DNA from: Sphingomonas gellani
Lineage (GTDB): Bacteria > Pseudomonadota > Alphaproteobacteria > Sphingomonadales > Sphingomonadaceae
Assembly: GCF_900110035.1 (NCBI RefSeq)
Contig: NZ_FOCF01000004.1
Span: forward strand, 69,501-133,500
Reading direction: 5' to 3'
DNA: 64,000 bases
In this document: positions 18,976 through 28,506 of the stretch, piece after piece
Layout: each line of letters starts with the position of its first letter
Numbering within the stretch: position 1 is the first letter of the stretch
Position numbers and translations under genes: made by a program
Notes under the pieces: generated by a model
What the model saw: the letters and a program-made list of their open reading frames with translations, nothing else
The model's database searches: none
Told to the model about the DNA's origin: nothing

Positions 18976-19910
18976 CAGGTGAACCGGAATTGTTGGGAGA
19001 TGGCGCGATCCAGATCGGACATGTCGTCGATGAAGCGTCCCAGATACTCGTGCAGTCCGCCCTGGAACAGCGCATCGATGCTGGCGCCGCGCATCGATTG
19101 ACGCTGGCGCCGGGCCAGGCGATCCGCCTCGCCCTGCATGCCTGTCCGCTGGCCGATGCGGTTGAGCAGCGTGACGATCCGCTCCATCGACGCCATCAGC
19201 GATCGCGGCAGTTCGTCGCGCAGGATCAGGAACTCGGCCACCAGCCAGGGTTTCAGCCCCTGTCGGTACAGCCATCGATAGGCGGTCACCGCGGACACCG
19301 TGCGCAGGATGCCGGTCCACTGGTCGCGATCGACCGCGCCGCCGACCGGCTCGCCCTCCGGCAACAACAGGTGATATTTGACGTCGAGCAGCCGCGCCGT
19401 GCCGTTCGCGCGCTCCACCGCCGTACCCAGCGCAATCAGCGCGCGCGCCTCGTTGTGCAGCATCCGGTTCAGCGCCCCCTCGAACCCGCGCGCGTCGGCC
19501 TTCACCTCCTCGACCAGGGTCAGGATGATTTCCGAATCCGGCAGGTGCTGGCGGCTGCGCACGCTGATCCAGGCGCGGTTGATGGAGATCCACGCTTCGC
19601 GCGACAGGGCGGTGCGCACCGCCCGGGCATTGTGGCGGGCCGCGTCGATGCAGGACCGGATCGAGCTTGGATTGGCGGTGGACAGCAGCAGGTATTGCGC
19701 GACCTCCGCCGGGGACAGTGCTTCACCCTCCGCGCCGACATCCACGCCCGCGGCGGCGACGGCCAGCGCCGACGACCAGGCGTCGCTGCCCGCCGGACGC
19801 GCCGCCAGCTGATCCAGCCGCAGCGTCGCCTCGACCAGTTGGGCGGTGAACTCGGCCCGTTCGACATAGCGGCCGAGCCAGTAAAGGGAGGCGGCAGTGC
19901 GCGACAGCAT
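18975..19910 (-). CDS. alpha-E domain protein (DUF403)
   Basis: The 311-residue, almost all-helical protein begins MLSRTAASLYWLGRYVERAEF, the signature opening of alpha-E proteins, and has the conserved ARDNARAVR-like segment (AARHNARAVRTALS). Members are encoded beside circularly permuted ATP-grasp and transglutaminase genes and are thought to act with the ligase. Start and stop overlap both neighbours by one base (TGATG at each end). Cytoplasmic; biochemical role unproven. Confidence 0.88.
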   Translation of the reverse strand: MLSRTAASLYWLGRYVERAEFTAQLVEATLRLDQLAARPAGSDAWSSALAVAAAGVDVGAEGEALSPAEVAQYLLLSTANPSSIRSCIDAARHNARAVRTALSREAWISINRAWISVRSRQHLPDSEIILTLVEEVKADARGFEGALNRMLHNEARALIALGTAVERANGTARLLDVKYHLLLPEGEPVGGAVDRDQWTGILRTVSAVTAYRWLYRQGLKPWLVAEFLILRDELPRSLMASMERIVTLLNRIGQRTGMQGEADRLARRQRQSMRGASIDALFQGGLHEYLGRFIDDMSDLDRAISQQFRFT

Positions 19911-21427
19911 CAGACGCTCCCTCCCAGCGGCGGATCGGTGAACAGGTCGGGCAGGATCTGACTCTGGTGCATGCCCTCCAACGATTGCGACTGCATGGTG
20001 CTGCGGTCGCCCAGCACGAAACTGTCCTTGGTGCCGCCGCCCTGGCTGGAATTGACCACCAGCGACCCTTCACGCAGGGCGACGCGGGTCAGGCCGCCGG
20101 GCGTGATCGTGATCCCGTCCGCCCGTTTCAACACAAAGGGGCGGAAGTCGACGTGGCGTGGCGCCAGGCCCTGCTCGACCAAGGTGGGACAGGTCGACAG
20201 CGCCAGCGTCGGCTGCGCGATGTAGCGATGCGGTTCCGCCTTCAGCGCGGCGCGGAACCGCTCGATCTCGTCCCTGCTGGACGTCGGTCCGACCAGCATC
20301 CCGTAACCGCCCGACCCGTCGACCAGCTTCACCACCAGCTCTTCCAGATGGTCGAGCGTATAGGACAGCGCCTCCGGCTCGCGGCAACGGAATGTCTGCA
20401 CGTTGGGCAGCAGCGCTTCGCCACCCGAATAATATCGCACGATCTCCGGCATGTAGCTGTAGATTGCCTTGTCGTCGGCGATGCCGGTGCCCGGCGCGTT
20501 GACCAGCGCGACGTTTCCCGCGCGGTAGGCGGCGATCAGCCCGGGCACACCGAGCATCGAGTCCGGGCGGAAGACCAGCGGATCGAGGAAGTCGTCGTCG
20601 ATTCGGCGGTATATGACGTCGACCCGGACCGGCCCGGAAATGGTGCGCATCCACACCACGTCGTCGCGCACTTCCAGGTCCGCCGCCTCGACCAGCTCGA
20701 TGCCCAGATTGTCGGCGAGGAAGCTGTGTTCGTAGAATGCGGAATTGAAAGGACCCGGCGTCAGCAGGACGCACACCGGTTCGTTCGCGGCGCGGTCCGG
20801 CGCCACCGAGCGCAGGGTCGACAACAGCGCGTCGGGATATCCATCCACCGGCTGTACCGGGAACAGGGTGAAGAGTTCGGGGCAGAGGCGCAGCATCGCC
20901 TCCCGATTCTCGATCATGTACGACACGCCGGACGGGGTCCGGGCATTATCCTCCAGCACGAAGAAGTCGCTTGGCCCCGTACGCACCAGATCGATGCCGC
21001 AGATATGGGCAAAGATCCCTTTTGGCGGGCGGATGTCGGCAATCGGGGCGGCGAATTGCGGGTTGCGCAGGATCAGGTCGGCCGGGACCACCCCGTCGCG
21101 CAGGATCCGCCGTTCGCCATAGATGTCGAGCAGGAAGGCGTTGATCGCCTCCACCCGCTGTTCCAGGCCACGCGTCAGCGAGGCCCATTCGCCGGCGCTG
21201 AACACGCGGGGCAGCACGTCGAACGGGATGATCCGCTCCGCCGCCTCTTCCTCGCCATAAACCGCAAAGGTGATGCCGATCTGGCGAAAGGCCGCCTCGG
21301 CCGCATCGTGGCGACGCTTCAGGTCGGCGACCGGCGTCCGGTCGATCCAGTCCACAAGCGCGCGCAGTTCCCGGCGCGGATCACCACCGACGCCGAACAC
21401 TTCATCGAAAACCTCGCGATCCTGCAT
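19910..21427 (-). CDS. circularly permuted type 2 ATP-grasp protein (probable amidoligase)
   Basis: The 505-residue protein is first in the Anbu cluster. Characteristic text includes RIIPFDVLPRV, IYGERRIL, RTPSGVSYMIENR, VNAPGTGIADDKA and LVVKLVDGSGGYGMLVGP, the last being the ATP-binding grasp strand. Such enzymes are predicted to ligate amino acids or make peptides with ATP. The ATG at 21427 is chosen because GGAG precedes it; a GTG (21493) and an ATG (21457) upstream lack ribosome sites. The alpha-E gene overlaps its stop by one base. Confidence 0.88.
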   Translation of the reverse strand: MQDREVFDEVFGVGGDPRRELRALVDWIDRTPVADLKRRHDAAEAAFRQIGITFAVYGEEEAAERIIPFDVLPRVFSAGEWASLTRGLEQRVEAINAFLLDIYGERRILRDGVVPADLILRNPQFAAPIADIRPPKGIFAHICGIDLVRTGPSDFFVLEDNARTPSGVSYMIENREAMLRLCPELFTLFPVQPVDGYPDALLSTLRSVAPDRAANEPVCVLLTPGPFNSAFYEHSFLADNLGIELVEAADLEVRDDVVWMRTISGPVRVDVIYRRIDDDFLDPLVFRPDSMLGVPGLIAAYRAGNVALVNAPGTGIADDKAIYSYMPEIVRYYSGGEALLPNVQTFRCREPEALSYTLDHLEELVVKLVDGSGGYGMLVGPTSSRDEIERFRAALKAEPHRYIAQPTLALSTCPTLVEQGLAPRHVDFRPFVLKRADGITITPGGLTRVALREGSLVVNSSQGGGTKDSFVLGDRSTMQSQSLEGMHQSQILPDLFTDPPLGGSV

Positions 21428-21569
21428 GGCATCTCCAGATTTCCCGTAAAGCTGCATGAGGTTTGTGCGTTGCACAAGAGGTTTATCCGGCACTTACTTT
21501 CGCGCGGGGCCTGAAACAGCGCCCCCGTCGCATGATCGCCAACCGCTTGCGCGGGCAGCGATACGATCG

Positions 21570-23372
21570 TCAGCGTCGGCCCCGCGTGTCGTCCAGGAAA
21601 GCCGCAACCCAGACCAGCGGCGCGTTCCAGTTTATCGCTACCTCGTTCTGGGTGAAGGCGCGCGCATCGTCGGACCAGCATGTCAGCGGCCGGCATCGTC
21701 CCTTCATCGCGGCCGCGACGGGATCGGTCATCGCGACGCTGTTTGGGCCGCCGGACAGGACGCCGGGCGGTGGCAGCGGAAAGGACGGGTCGATGCCGTG
21801 GCCCCAGAACCGGTGGTGTGGGTTTCGCATCGGCCGCACGCCATAACCCGAAACATAGGACCGATCGAGCGGGTTGCGGCCCAGCACATAATCCAGCGCA
21901 TCGGTGACGGCGGTCCGGTATTCCACGCGCCCGGTCAGGTCGTAGGCGGTGCCGAGCAGGACCGCGCGGTCGAGCAGGGCGCCGTTCGACCCCCACTGCG
22001 TGTCACCGGACGCTGCGGGAAAGCGATAAGGCTGCGCTGCGTCATCCGCGAGCAGGCGATCCGCGCCGGCCAGCAGTGCCCGGCGCTGAACGGCGATCAG
22101 GTCCGCCGGCACGTTGCTGCGCACGCTCAGCAGCGAGATCGCGCCCAGTGTGGCGGTATCGCCCCAGCCGATCGCGCCGGGCGCTCCCCGTGCGCCGAAC
22201 GGGGACTGCGACAGTGCGGCCACGGCGTTGGCATCGCCGGTCGTGATCGCCAGCTCGGCGGCTGCCCAATAGGCCTCGTCCGCGACGGTCCGGTCGCCGT
22301 ACCCGCCGCTGCCGGTGAAGCGGGCGTCTGCGAACAGCGCCGGCTCCCGCGCGGCGGCGGCATAGGCGCGGATCGCAGCGTCGAGACAGCGTCTGGCGAA
22401 AGCGGGATCGATCGTCCGCCAGATACGCGCCGCCTGTGCCGCGACCGCGGCCAGGTTCAGCGTAGCGGCGGTGGAGGGCGGATACAGCGCGCGGGTGGCG
22501 TGATCGTCCTCGACGCGCAGGGGCAGGGCGGCCCAGTGCGTGTCGGCAACCTTGTGCCAGGCCAGCCCGCCTCCCTCGATCATGCGCGTGCCCCTGCCGT
22601 CCGCCGCCAGAACGGCGACACGCGTACCGGCCGGGATCTGCATGCGCAGCATCCAGTCGATCTCGTAGCGCGCCTCATCGAGCAGGTCGGGAACCGCGTT
22701 GCCCGCCTCCGGCAGCGCAAGTACGCCATCATGCATCAGCGCGCCGCCATGCGCACGTTCATAGGCGTTGAGCAGCGTCCAGACGCTGATCCCCGCATTC
22801 ACGACATATTTGCCGCGATCCCCCGCGTCGTACCACCCGCCGGTGACGTCGACCTTGGCGTTGCAGCCGGGCCACACCACGCCCAACGTGTCGGTGCCGG
22901 TGAAGCACGTCGCCACCTCATGCGAGTGGCCGGCGGGGCGGGCCAGGTCCGGGCGCTGCACATGCGCGGCCAGGATGGGGATGCCCGCGCGTTGCTGGTA
23001 GAAAAAGCTCATCGCGTCGCGGAACAGCGCAGCAAAGGGCCGCTCCGCGACGATGATCGGGCGGCTGACGACCCCGTTGGCCGCCAGCGTGTAGCGGCCG
23101 GGCGCCAGATGCCGGTCGATCGTGACGGTGGCCACGGATTGATCCGAACCCGCGTCCGGCACAGGCTTGGCCGACCCGTTCGCGACCGCGTCGCCGGCTT
23201 CGGTCCGGAGCGTCCAGTCCACCGGCGCTGTAGTCTCGATCGCGAAACGCTTCGGGCCATCGGCCTCGAACCCGACCTGATCGAAGCGGATCGGGGAAGC
23301 GGCCGGCTCGTCCGTCGCGCCGAGCAGCAGGGTCGCCAGGGCCGCCATCCCCCACCTTGCGCCAATCGTCAT
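21570..23372 (-). CDS. glycoside hydrolase family 9 protein, secreted
   Basis: The 600-residue protein has a signal peptide to about residue 22, a short Ig-like domain starting FDQVGFEADGPKRF, and a GH9 catalytic domain with GGWYDAGDRGKYV (Asp182/185) and TQNEVAINWNAPLV (general acid Glu577). It differs clearly from the GH9 at 511: it is shorter, lacks the N-terminal extension and has textbook motifs. It follows the GH20 gene in the same direction and may share its transcript. With GH20 and NagR-like genes next to it, a chito-oligosaccharide or glucosaminide substrate is as plausible as cellulose. Confidence 0.9.
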   Translation of the reverse strand: MTIGARWGMAALATLLLGATDEPAASPIRFDQVGFEADGPKRFAIETTAPVDWTLRTEAGDAVANGSAKPVPDAGSDQSVATVTIDRHLAPGRYTLAANGVVSRPIIVAERPFAALFRDAMSFFYQQRAGIPILAAHVQRPDLARPAGHSHEVATCFTGTDTLGVVWPGCNAKVDVTGGWYDAGDRGKYVVNAGISVWTLLNAYERAHGGALMHDGVLALPEAGNAVPDLLDEARYEIDWMLRMQIPAGTRVAVLAADGRGTRMIEGGGLAWHKVADTHWAALPLRVEDDHATRALYPPSTAATLNLAAVAAQAARIWRTIDPAFARRCLDAAIRAYAAAAREPALFADARFTGSGGYGDRTVADEAYWAAAELAITTGDANAVAALSQSPFGARGAPGAIGWGDTATLGAISLLSVRSNVPADLIAVQRRALLAGADRLLADDAAQPYRFPAASGDTQWGSNGALLDRAVLLGTAYDLTGRVEYRTAVTDALDYVLGRNPLDRSYVSGYGVRPMRNPHHRFWGHGIDPSFPLPPPGVLSGGPNSVAMTDPVAAAMKGRCRPLTCWSDDARAFTQNEVAINWNAPLVWVAAFLDDTRGRR

Positions 23373-23533
23373 GGCGCGACGGCCTCCGCACCCCTTTGTG
23401 ACCTGAACTCAGACTGTTGCTGCACCGCGTTTCCTCGTCCCAGGCACATTTACGTGCCTGTGCTCGCGGGCGAAGTCACCTGTCTTTCGTTCGGCGCATC
23501 GATCCCGGTACAAGGGTGCGGCCTGCCGCCGTG

Positions 23534-26236
23534 TCAGGGTTGCGCGCGATTGACGGTGTCGCCGGTTGCATCGACTGGAGCCGGGTTTGCGTTCGAGACG
23601 GGCGAGGCACCCGTCTCGGGCGTCACCGCCACGGTCCGCCCAACCCTGCGACCATCGGGGGAGCGCGTCCGGACCTCCACGCTTCCTGTCACGGCAACCA
23701 AGGTCCGATACGCCTGCCACTGCCCCCCGGCGGTGCGGTACTCGATGGTCTCGCCGGGCAGTTCCGACACCGCCTCCAGCCGCCCTTGCGCGATCCGGGC
23801 GCCCGGTGGTGCCGGCCGGTATGCGATGCCCGCCCGGTCGAGCGACGCCAGCGCCACGCCCGCGCGTCCGGCGAAGTCGCGCCAGTCGTCCCCCAAGGCC
23901 GCGGCCGACACGCGCGGATCGCCATAGGAATAGGCCGCGCCCGCGACATAGGCGGGCTCCCACTCGGCGCGATGCCAGGCGCGTTCGGCAAGGGCCAGGA
24001 CGCGGGGGAACAGCATGTAATCGACCTGCGCGTCGCTGCGTATCGTCTCGCTCCACACCTGCGCCTGCAATCCGACCACGCGCCGGCCCTGCGCGATGGG
24101 GTTCGGGTCGGCGATCGTGCCGGGCCTGCTCTTCACGTCCGTCATCAACGCGGCGTTGGCCGGCAGGTTTTCCGGCATGAACGCGAACGCTTTGAAGCTG
24201 TCGGTTTCCCGCGTGCCCCAGTCATAGCCGCGCTCCAGCGGGTCAGGTGCGTTCGGCATGTCGAGATAGGTCACGTCCGGCATCGACAGCACCACGTCCC
24301 AGCCACGGTTCAGCTGGTCATGCGCCTCCGCGACCCCTCCGGAGAACAGGCTGCCCCAGATGTTGCTCTGCACCTTCGCGGGCATCCGCTCGGCGGTCGT
24401 GTGGCCCAACCCGTCGCTCCATCCCGCGACGGTGATGCCGCGCTTTGCCAGGTCGCCGGCAACGCGCTCTATGAACGCCGCGCCCAGATCGGCCGGCTTT
24501 TCGCCGGTCCGCGCCATGCGTGCCGTGCAGGCGGGCGACGCGACCCAGGCGCCCGCCGTCTCGTCCGCACCGATATGATAGGTCTTGAGCGGCACGCCGG
24601 CCGCCTTGTGCAGCGCGGTGATCGCGTCGATCACCGTGTCGATGAAGCGATACGTGCTGTCGATGCACACGTTCAGCGTGTTGTCGTCGTAATTCTGGAT
24701 GCTGCGATACCGGGTCGCATCGCCCGGTTCGACAAGGCGGAAGCGTTCGGCCTCCGCGCGCCGACCGGCCGCCTTCAGCTGGCTGTAGCGCGCCTCCATC
24801 GACCGGATGGCGGCACGCGAATGGCCCGGCATGTCGAAGGATGGGATGACCTGTATCTGCCGGTCCCGCGCCGCGTGAAGGATCGCGACATAATCCGCCT
24901 CGCTCAGGAAGCCGTTGGTGGGGGCGGCGCGGTCGGGATCGGCGCCCAGCTGTGGTGACAGGCAGGTCCCCTCCCCCTCGTCGAAGCAGCGATATGCGCC
25001 GACCTGCGTCAACTCCGGCAACGCGGGGATCGCCAGTCGCCACCCCTCGTCGTCGGCGAGGTGGAGGTGAAGCGTGTTGAGCTTCAGCACGGCCATCTGC
25101 TCGACCAGCTTCAGGATCTCATCCCGGCTGTGGAAATTGCGCCCGAGATCGAGGTGAAGGCCGCGAAACGGAAAGCGAGGCGCGTCCTGGATGATGAGGG
25201 GGCGGGGATGTCCCTGTTCGAAGGCGGCCTGCTGCACCAGAGAGCGCAGTGCGTAGGACGCGCCGGCCGCGCCGCCGGCACGGATGGCGATGCCGTCGCT
25301 GCCGATCGACAGGCGATAGGCTTCCGCGCCCAAACCCGATGAGCGGCCGACGACGATCCGCAACGGCACGGGGCCCGTTCCGATCCCGATGGCGCGCAAG
25401 GCGTCGATGGCGGGAGCCACGTCGCCCCGCGCCACGCCGGACACCCGCACGTCGACGCCGCGCGTCAGGTCCAGCGGTCCACCCGCCGGACGGGTCGCGG
25501 ACTGGGGCTTGGGCAACACCGCCACGTCAGGCGCGGTGGCCGCGCCGCGCGCGCTGTAGCGGGCGAAGGCGCGCTCCGGCGTCAGCCAACGGGTCATGTC
25601 GTCCGCCGCCTGCGTCGCCAGCGCCGCTTCGTCGGTCATCGGCGTCACGAAGGGCAGTGTCTCCAACCCTGTTGCCGGATCGATGCGCGCGCGAGTCGCC
25701 GCGATCACGTGTCCTTCCAGCCCGGGTGCCACGACATGGGCGTTGGGCATGGCGTGATAGGCCGAGAACCAGCGCCCTGCGCCGACCAGATGGATGGTAT
25801 AGGTCGTACCCGGCGCAAGAACGCGACCGGGCTTCAGCGTAAGGGCGTTCAGGTCGCCGTTGATCAGCCGAACGTCGAACGTATCGCTGTGCGATCCGAC
25901 GATCGCGTTCACGAAACCGAACCGGATTTCCAGACCTGCCGTCTCCAGTCGCCTCGGCAACTGCGTTGGCGTGGTGATGGCCAGGTCGACGTCGAAGCAG
26001 CCGACCTTTGGCGACGGACAGTCGTTCGGGTGATTGCTGGCGATGGTGAGGCGGAACCCCAGCCCTTCGGCCAGTTCGTCCAGTTCCGATTGGGTGAGTG
26101 CGCTGAAGGTCGTGGCGTATGCAGGAGGCGGCGCGGTGGTCCGCATCGGGACGGGGGGCGGGGATAGCTGGGCGGACGATTCAGCCATCAAGGGGGCGGC
26201 TGTCAACAAGGCAGCAAGTGCAGTGGAAGACGACAT
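23534..26236 (-). CDS. beta-N-acetylhexosaminidase, GH20
   Basis: The 900-residue secreted protein has a signal peptide (MSSSTALAALLTAAPLMAESS), an N-terminal carbohydrate-binding CHB_HEX domain (about 40-180), a GH20b domain (about 235-345), the (beta/alpha)8 catalytic domain from about 350 and a C-terminal CHB_HEX_C-like domain (about 825-885). The catalytic pair is Asp558-Glu559 in YHIGADETAGAW. The ATG at 26236 has GGGAGGG upstream. It releases terminal GlcNAc from chitobiose or glycans. It is divergent from a NagR-like GntR regulator, its likely controller. Confidence 0.93.
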   Translation of the reverse strand: MSSSTALAALLTAAPLMAESSAQLSPPPVPMRTTAPPPAYATTFSALTQSELDELAEGLGFRLTIASNHPNDCPSPKVGCFDVDLAITTPTQLPRRLETAGLEIRFGFVNAIVGSHSDTFDVRLINGDLNALTLKPGRVLAPGTTYTIHLVGAGRWFSAYHAMPNAHVVAPGLEGHVIAATRARIDPATGLETLPFVTPMTDEAALATQAADDMTRWLTPERAFARYSARGAATAPDVAVLPKPQSATRPAGGPLDLTRGVDVRVSGVARGDVAPAIDALRAIGIGTGPVPLRIVVGRSSGLGAEAYRLSIGSDGIAIRAGGAAGASYALRSLVQQAAFEQGHPRPLIIQDAPRFPFRGLHLDLGRNFHSRDEILKLVEQMAVLKLNTLHLHLADDEGWRLAIPALPELTQVGAYRCFDEGEGTCLSPQLGADPDRAAPTNGFLSEADYVAILHAARDRQIQVIPSFDMPGHSRAAIRSMEARYSQLKAAGRRAEAERFRLVEPGDATRYRSIQNYDDNTLNVCIDSTYRFIDTVIDAITALHKAAGVPLKTYHIGADETAGAWVASPACTARMARTGEKPADLGAAFIERVAGDLAKRGITVAGWSDGLGHTTAERMPAKVQSNIWGSLFSGGVAEAHDQLNRGWDVVLSMPDVTYLDMPNAPDPLERGYDWGTRETDSFKAFAFMPENLPANAALMTDVKSRPGTIADPNPIAQGRRVVGLQAQVWSETIRSDAQVDYMLFPRVLALAERAWHRAEWEPAYVAGAAYSYGDPRVSAAALGDDWRDFAGRAGVALASLDRAGIAYRPAPPGARIAQGRLEAVSELPGETIEYRTAGGQWQAYRTLVAVTGSVEVRTRSPDGRRVGRTVAVTPETGASPVSNANPAPVDATGDTVNRAQP

Positions 26237-26448
26237 CAACCAACCCTCCCGATTTGTTATGGAATTGTCATGCCGGACACGACGCGTCAACAAGGATGCC
26301 CCACCGGGAAGTGGTCGCGGGTGGGGGCATGTCCCAGAACTGGTCTCAAAGTACTAGGCTCCGGGCCGACCCAGGCGATTGACTGAACATCCTCGTCGCT
26401 GCACAGCGGGACAGGTTCAAAAGGTTTGCAGCCGCAAGAGAGGCGCAT
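26237..26448. promoter_or_regulatory. divergent control region between GH20 and GntR genes
   Basis: GGGAGGG near 26250 serves GH20, and AGAGAGG serves the TTG start of the regulator. Two half-sites AGTGGTC (26310-26316) and ACTGGTCT (26339-26346) resemble halves of the ACTGGTCTAGACCAGT-type operator used by NagR/DasR regulators, but no full dyad is seen. Operator assignment is tentative. Confidence 0.3.
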
Positions 26449-27186
26449 TTGCTCAGCCAAGCCATCGGGGCGCTTCAAAAGGAGCAGGCCACACCGCTGT
26501 ATCTGCAGCTTCAGAAGGTACTTCGCGAGGCGATCGCCGGCGAACTCGTGAAATCCGACGAGGCGATCCCGACCGAACGCGATCTGGCGGAGCATTTCGA
26601 CGTGTCGCGGATCACGGTGCGAAAGGCGCTGGAGGGACTGGTCAGCGAGGGACTGTTGTCGCGCCGGCGCGGCGCGGGGACGTTCGTGGTCGGCGGCCGG
26701 GTCGAAAAGAGCTTTTCCAAATTGTCCTCCTTTTCCGAGGACATGCAACTGCGCGGCCGTACGCCGTCCAGCACTTGGGTCAGCCGCACGGCCGGGGCCG
26801 TGACACCCGAGGAGGCGCTGTCGCTTGGTCTGTCGCCGGGATCCCAGGTCTATCGCTTCCACCGCATTCGCTATGCGGACGGGATCTCTATGGCGCTGGA
26901 ATATTCGACCGTGCCCGGATTCTGCCTGACGTCCGAGACGGTCGTGCAGGAGTCGCTGTACGAGGCGCTGGGACAGGCCGGCTTCCGCCCTGTGCGCGCG
27001 CTTCAGCGGCTGCGTGCGGTGGCGTTCACGCCCGAGCAGGCGCAGGCGCTGGGGGTGGAAGCGGGTCAGCCGGGCCTGTTCATCGAGCGTCGCAGTTTCC
27101 TGGCGGACGGCCGCACGACGGAGTTCACCCAGTCCTATTACCGGGGCGACGCCTATGACCTGGTGGCGGAGTTGAACGACCTGTAG
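26449..27186 (+). CDS. GntR-family regulator with UTRA domain (NagR-like)
   Basis: The 245-residue protein has a winged-helix domain (PLYLQLQKVLREAI ... AIPTERDLAEHFDVSRITVRKALEGL ... LSRRRGAGTFV) and a UTRA effector domain (SSFSEDMQLRGRTPSSTW ... GSQVYRFHRIRYADG ... TTEFTQSYYRGD). HutC/NagR-type regulators sense phosphorylated amino sugars. The TTG start at 26449 has AGAGAGG upstream and gives the expected N-terminus. Its position between GH20 and the NagX/NagA remnant supports control of GlcNAc use. Confidence 0.88.
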   Translation: MLSQAIGALQKEQATPLYLQLQKVLREAIAGELVKSDEAIPTERDLAEHFDVSRITVRKALEGLVSEGLLSRRRGAGTFVVGGRVEKSFSKLSSFSEDMQLRGRTPSSTWVSRTAGAVTPEEALSLGLSPGSQVYRFHRIRYADGISMALEYSTVPGFCLTSETVVQESLYEALGQAGFRPVRALQRLRAVAFTPEQAQALGVEAGQPGLFIERRSFLADGRTTEFTQSYYRGDAYDLVAELNDL

Positions 27187-27392
27187 CGCCGTTCGCGTCC
27201 GCGTTCGGGCGGCGGATGGTCGCGGCAACTGACGCGTCGACGCTGGCCAATCTGCGAAGTTGGTGTGCGATCGCGTAGGAGCGCTGCCGAATCGATGGCG
27301 TGCCACTGTTGCCTGCCGGGCGACACTGCCAGCCGCCGAAACCACGAGACAACAACAATACCTATCTAAACATTGGCGCCATCCGAGCGGCC

Positions 27393-28442
27393 GTGTTCGC
27401 GTTAGATGCCGATGATCGTCCGGAGGATGGTGGCTGTGCACGAAGATCGGGGGGAGGGTCGGACACCAGGCAGGATGCGTCGCTCGACGTGCTGCGCGGG
27501 CTTGCCGTGATGGGCATGATCCTCGCCAATGCCAGTGCGGCGATGTCCTACGACAACAAGGCGCAGGTCTATGCCACGCTGAGCCATGAACACTGGAACG
27601 GGCTGCATCTGGCCGACACGGTGTTTCCCGCCTTTCTGATGATGATGGGCGTGGCGATCCCGACGTCGCTGGATCGGGACAAGCGCGGGGTCGGACCGGG
27701 CGCCGTCGGGCTTCGTATCACCAGACGCTGCGTCCGGCTGTTCGTCATCGGCTTCCTGCTGTCCAATCTGCACTGGCTGGCGCACATGGCGACGGCGGAT
27801 TGGCGCTTCTGGGGCGTGCTGCAACGGATCGGCATCGTTTACGGCATCTGTGCGCTCATTTTTCTGAAGAGCGGCATCCGCGCCTGGGTCGCGACCGCTA
27901 CGGTGCTGCTGGTCGCGTATTGGCCGCTGATCCTGCTGCCGCAACCCGATGGTCAGTCGACGGATCTTCGGGTGAGGGGGCTGAACCTCGCTGGGTGGGC
28001 CGACCGTGCCACGCTGGGGGCGGGCAACCACATCTATGTGGCGGGACCGCAGGGATACGATCCCGAAGGGCTGCTCGGCACCCTGCCGGCGATCGCGCAG
28101 GGGGTCACCGACGCGATGCCCAGCGTCGGCAGCAGCGACAAATCCTTTATCCTGAACGGCGAGCGGATCGAGGCGCGGGACGGCATCTGCCGGTCGAGCG
28201 ACGGCACGCTCGCCGGGTGCGACCTGGACATGACGACGGCGTTGCGCAACATCGTTGGCATGACCGGCATCGACATCGCGGATGCGTCGCACATGGCGTC
28301 CGGTGCGCCTGCGCGCTTCCTCGGCTTTGATGACGTTACCGGCAGCGTCGTCGTCGGGCGCTTTGCCGATCTGGCGTGGCTGGGGCGGGAGGGCGTGCCG
28401 AAGGGCGTCTGGCGCCACGGCCGGCGGGTAGGGTCGGATTAG
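27393..28442 (+). CDS. NagX-like acyltransferase / NagA C-terminus in-frame chimera (probable deletion scar)
   Basis: One 349-residue frame joins two unrelated parts. Residues 1 to about 237 match the heparan-alpha-glucosaminide N-acetyltransferase-like membrane family (NagX): ASLDVLRGLAVMGMILAN, DTVFPAFLMMMGVAIP, VLQRIGIVYGICALIF and GPQGYDPEGLLGTLPAI, but stop well before the family end. From residue 238 (VTDAMPSVG, about 28104) to the stop, the text is the C-terminal third of GlcNAc-6-phosphate deacetylase: GTLAGCDLDMTTALRNIV, MASGAPARFLGFDD and GRFADLAWL. The NagA metal ligands are missing and only its VTDA Asp remains, so deacetylase activity is not expected. The start is uncertain (GTG 27393 chosen; GTG 27300 possible). 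Confidence 0.72.
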   Translation: MFALDADDRPEDGGCARRSGGGSDTRQDASLDVLRGLAVMGMILANASAAMSYDNKAQVYATLSHEHWNGLHLADTVFPAFLMMMGVAIPTSLDRDKRGVGPGAVGLRITRRCVRLFVIGFLLSNLHWLAHMATADWRFWGVLQRIGIVYGICALIFLKSGIRAWVATATVLLVAYWPLILLPQPDGQSTDLRVRGLNLAGWADRATLGAGNHIYVAGPQGYDPEGLLGTLPAIAQGVTDAMPSVGSSDKSFILNGERIEARDGICRSSDGTLAGCDLDMTTALRNIVGMTGIDIADASHMASGAPARFLGFDDVTGSVVVGRFADLAWLGREGVPKGVWRHGRRVGSD

Positions 28443-28506
28443 GTCGTAAACTCTTTAACGGGACGGAGCGTGCGCTCCTTCCAAGCGCGACGCTGCGCGG
28501 GCCATC

